Source: Candidatus Hodarchaeota archaeon (lineage in GTDB: Archaea; Asgardarchaeota; Heimdallarchaeia; Hodarchaeales; YT1-057). Taken from it: a stretch of 6,952 bases of DNA. The translations under genes and the position numbers were made by a program. Shown here piece by piece: positions 6,516-6,952 of this stretch (its first letter is position 1; every line of letters begins with the position of its first letter). The DNA lies in contig JAEOTI010000331.1 in NCBI GenBank assembly GCA_016839955.1, forward strand, positions 1 through 6,952, read 5' to 3'. Below the pieces are notes generated by a model that was not told the DNA's origin, did not search any database, and worked only from the letters and a program-made list of their open reading frames with translations.

Positions 6516-6952
6516 ATGACTCAAAAAGTGAGAATAATTGTCAATCCAATGAATGAAGTTATTGAGACAGATGAAGGAACCATATTATTAAATGCGATCA
6601 GAGAGAGTGGTATAAATATCAGAAGTATTTGTGGCGGAGAAGGCGAATGTGCAACATGCAAGGTGATTCTTAACAAAGGAGAAGTCCAATGTTTATCCAC
6701 TAAATACAGTGAGTTGTTATCCTCTCAGGAAATAACTGAAAGTTATCATCTTGCTTGTCAAATTCGTGTATTAAGTAACTGTGAAGTGACAATTCCAATT
6801 GAGAGCCGAGTGTCTAACCCAAAAATACTTCTTAATGAAAATATGACAGTCAAACTATTGAGTCCAGACTCAAGGAAATTCGTATTGACCCAAGAGGATA
6901 AAAATAAGGTAACACTCATTAATTATTCAGGTTCAAATCCTAAAATCAGTAA
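6516..6952 (+). CDS. RACo-like corrinoid activation protein, N-terminal part (3' truncated)
   Basis: Only the first 145 codons are in the window; the frame is still open at the right edge. The N-terminal domain is a plant-type [2Fe-2S] ferredoxin fold with CGGEGECATC (Cys39, Cys45, Cys48) and the fourth ligand Cys81 in HLACQIRV. After it, TIPIESR and PKILL followed by a beta-rich segment resemble the linker after the ferredoxin domain in RACo/DUF4445 proteins. These proteins usually run to about 600 residues and end in an ASKHA-type ATPase domain. RACo spends ATP to push an electron onto Co(II)-corrinoid, returning inactive CFeSP or methyltransferase corrinoid proteins to Co(I). Its place just after cdhE fits a role on CdhD/CdhE. 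GGTG lies 6 nt before ATG 6516; an in-frame GTG at 6507 is a weaker alternative. The C-terminal ATPase half cannot be checked here, so a different ferredoxin-domain protein is not fully excluded. Confidence 0.85.
   Translation, partial: MTQKVRIIVNPMNEVIETDEGTILLNAIRESGINIRSICGGEGECATCKVILNKGEVQCLSTKYSELLSSQEITESYHLACQIRVLSNCEVTIPIESRVSNPKILLNENMTVKLLSPDSRKFVLTQEDKNKVTLINYSGSNPKIS

Overview
The window is one strand-coherent block of an archaeal acetyl-CoA decarbonylase/synthase (ACDS, also called CODH/ACS) operon, all on the + strand. In order it holds the C-terminal two thirds of cdhA (alpha, Ni-Fe CO dehydrogenase), complete cdhB (epsilon), cdhC (beta, acetyl-CoA synthase), cdhD (delta) and cdhE (gamma, corrinoid Fe-S protein). 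A gap of about 250 bp without a gene follows. The window ends in the first 145 codons of a RACo-like [2Fe-2S] protein, the type that reductively reactivates corrinoid proteins.

The source is almost certainly an archaeon. The CO dehydrogenase carries two extra ferredoxin-like [4Fe-4S] motifs and is followed by an epsilon subunit. The acetyl-CoA synthase lacks the N-terminal domain of bacterial AcsB. Shine-Dalgarno sites are of the GGAGTGA/GGATGTGA type. The DNA is AT-rich (roughly 35-40% G+C by eye), with many AGA/AGG arginine codons. The lineage cannot be fixed from this window. The lack of a CooC-like gene between cdhC and cdhD argues against a Methanosarcina-type locus. A RACo-like gene beside archaeal cdh genes would suit an uncultured Wood-Ljungdahl archaeon (for example Asgard or Bathyarchaeia-like), but that is inference.

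Layout: positions 3-6264 are packed coding sequence with junctions of 1 bp (cdhA/cdhB), 1 bp (cdhB/cdhC), a 1-bp overlap (cdhC/cdhD) and 12 bp (cdhD/cdhE), so one polycistronic message with coupled translation is likely. Positions 6265-6515 are non-coding and hold candidate TATA boxes and an 8-bp inverted repeat. Position 6516 onward is the RACo-like gene, cut by the window end.

Together, CdhA/CdhB interconvert CO2 and CO with ferredoxin electrons. CdhD/CdhE carry the methyl group on a corrinoid between tetrahydropterin and CdhC. CdhC joins methyl, CO and CoA at its Ni-Ni-[4Fe-4S] A-cluster to make acetyl-CoA, or runs the reverse. The RACo-like protein would return corrinoid oxidised to Co(II) to Co(I). 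All metal ligands I can check in CdhA, CdhC and CdhE are present, so the enzyme looks functional. I found no evidence of a wholly new system. The points most worth a second look are the in-frame UAG between cdhD and cdhE, the RACo-like neighbour, the missing CooC-type gene, and the inverted repeat ahead of the RACo-like gene.
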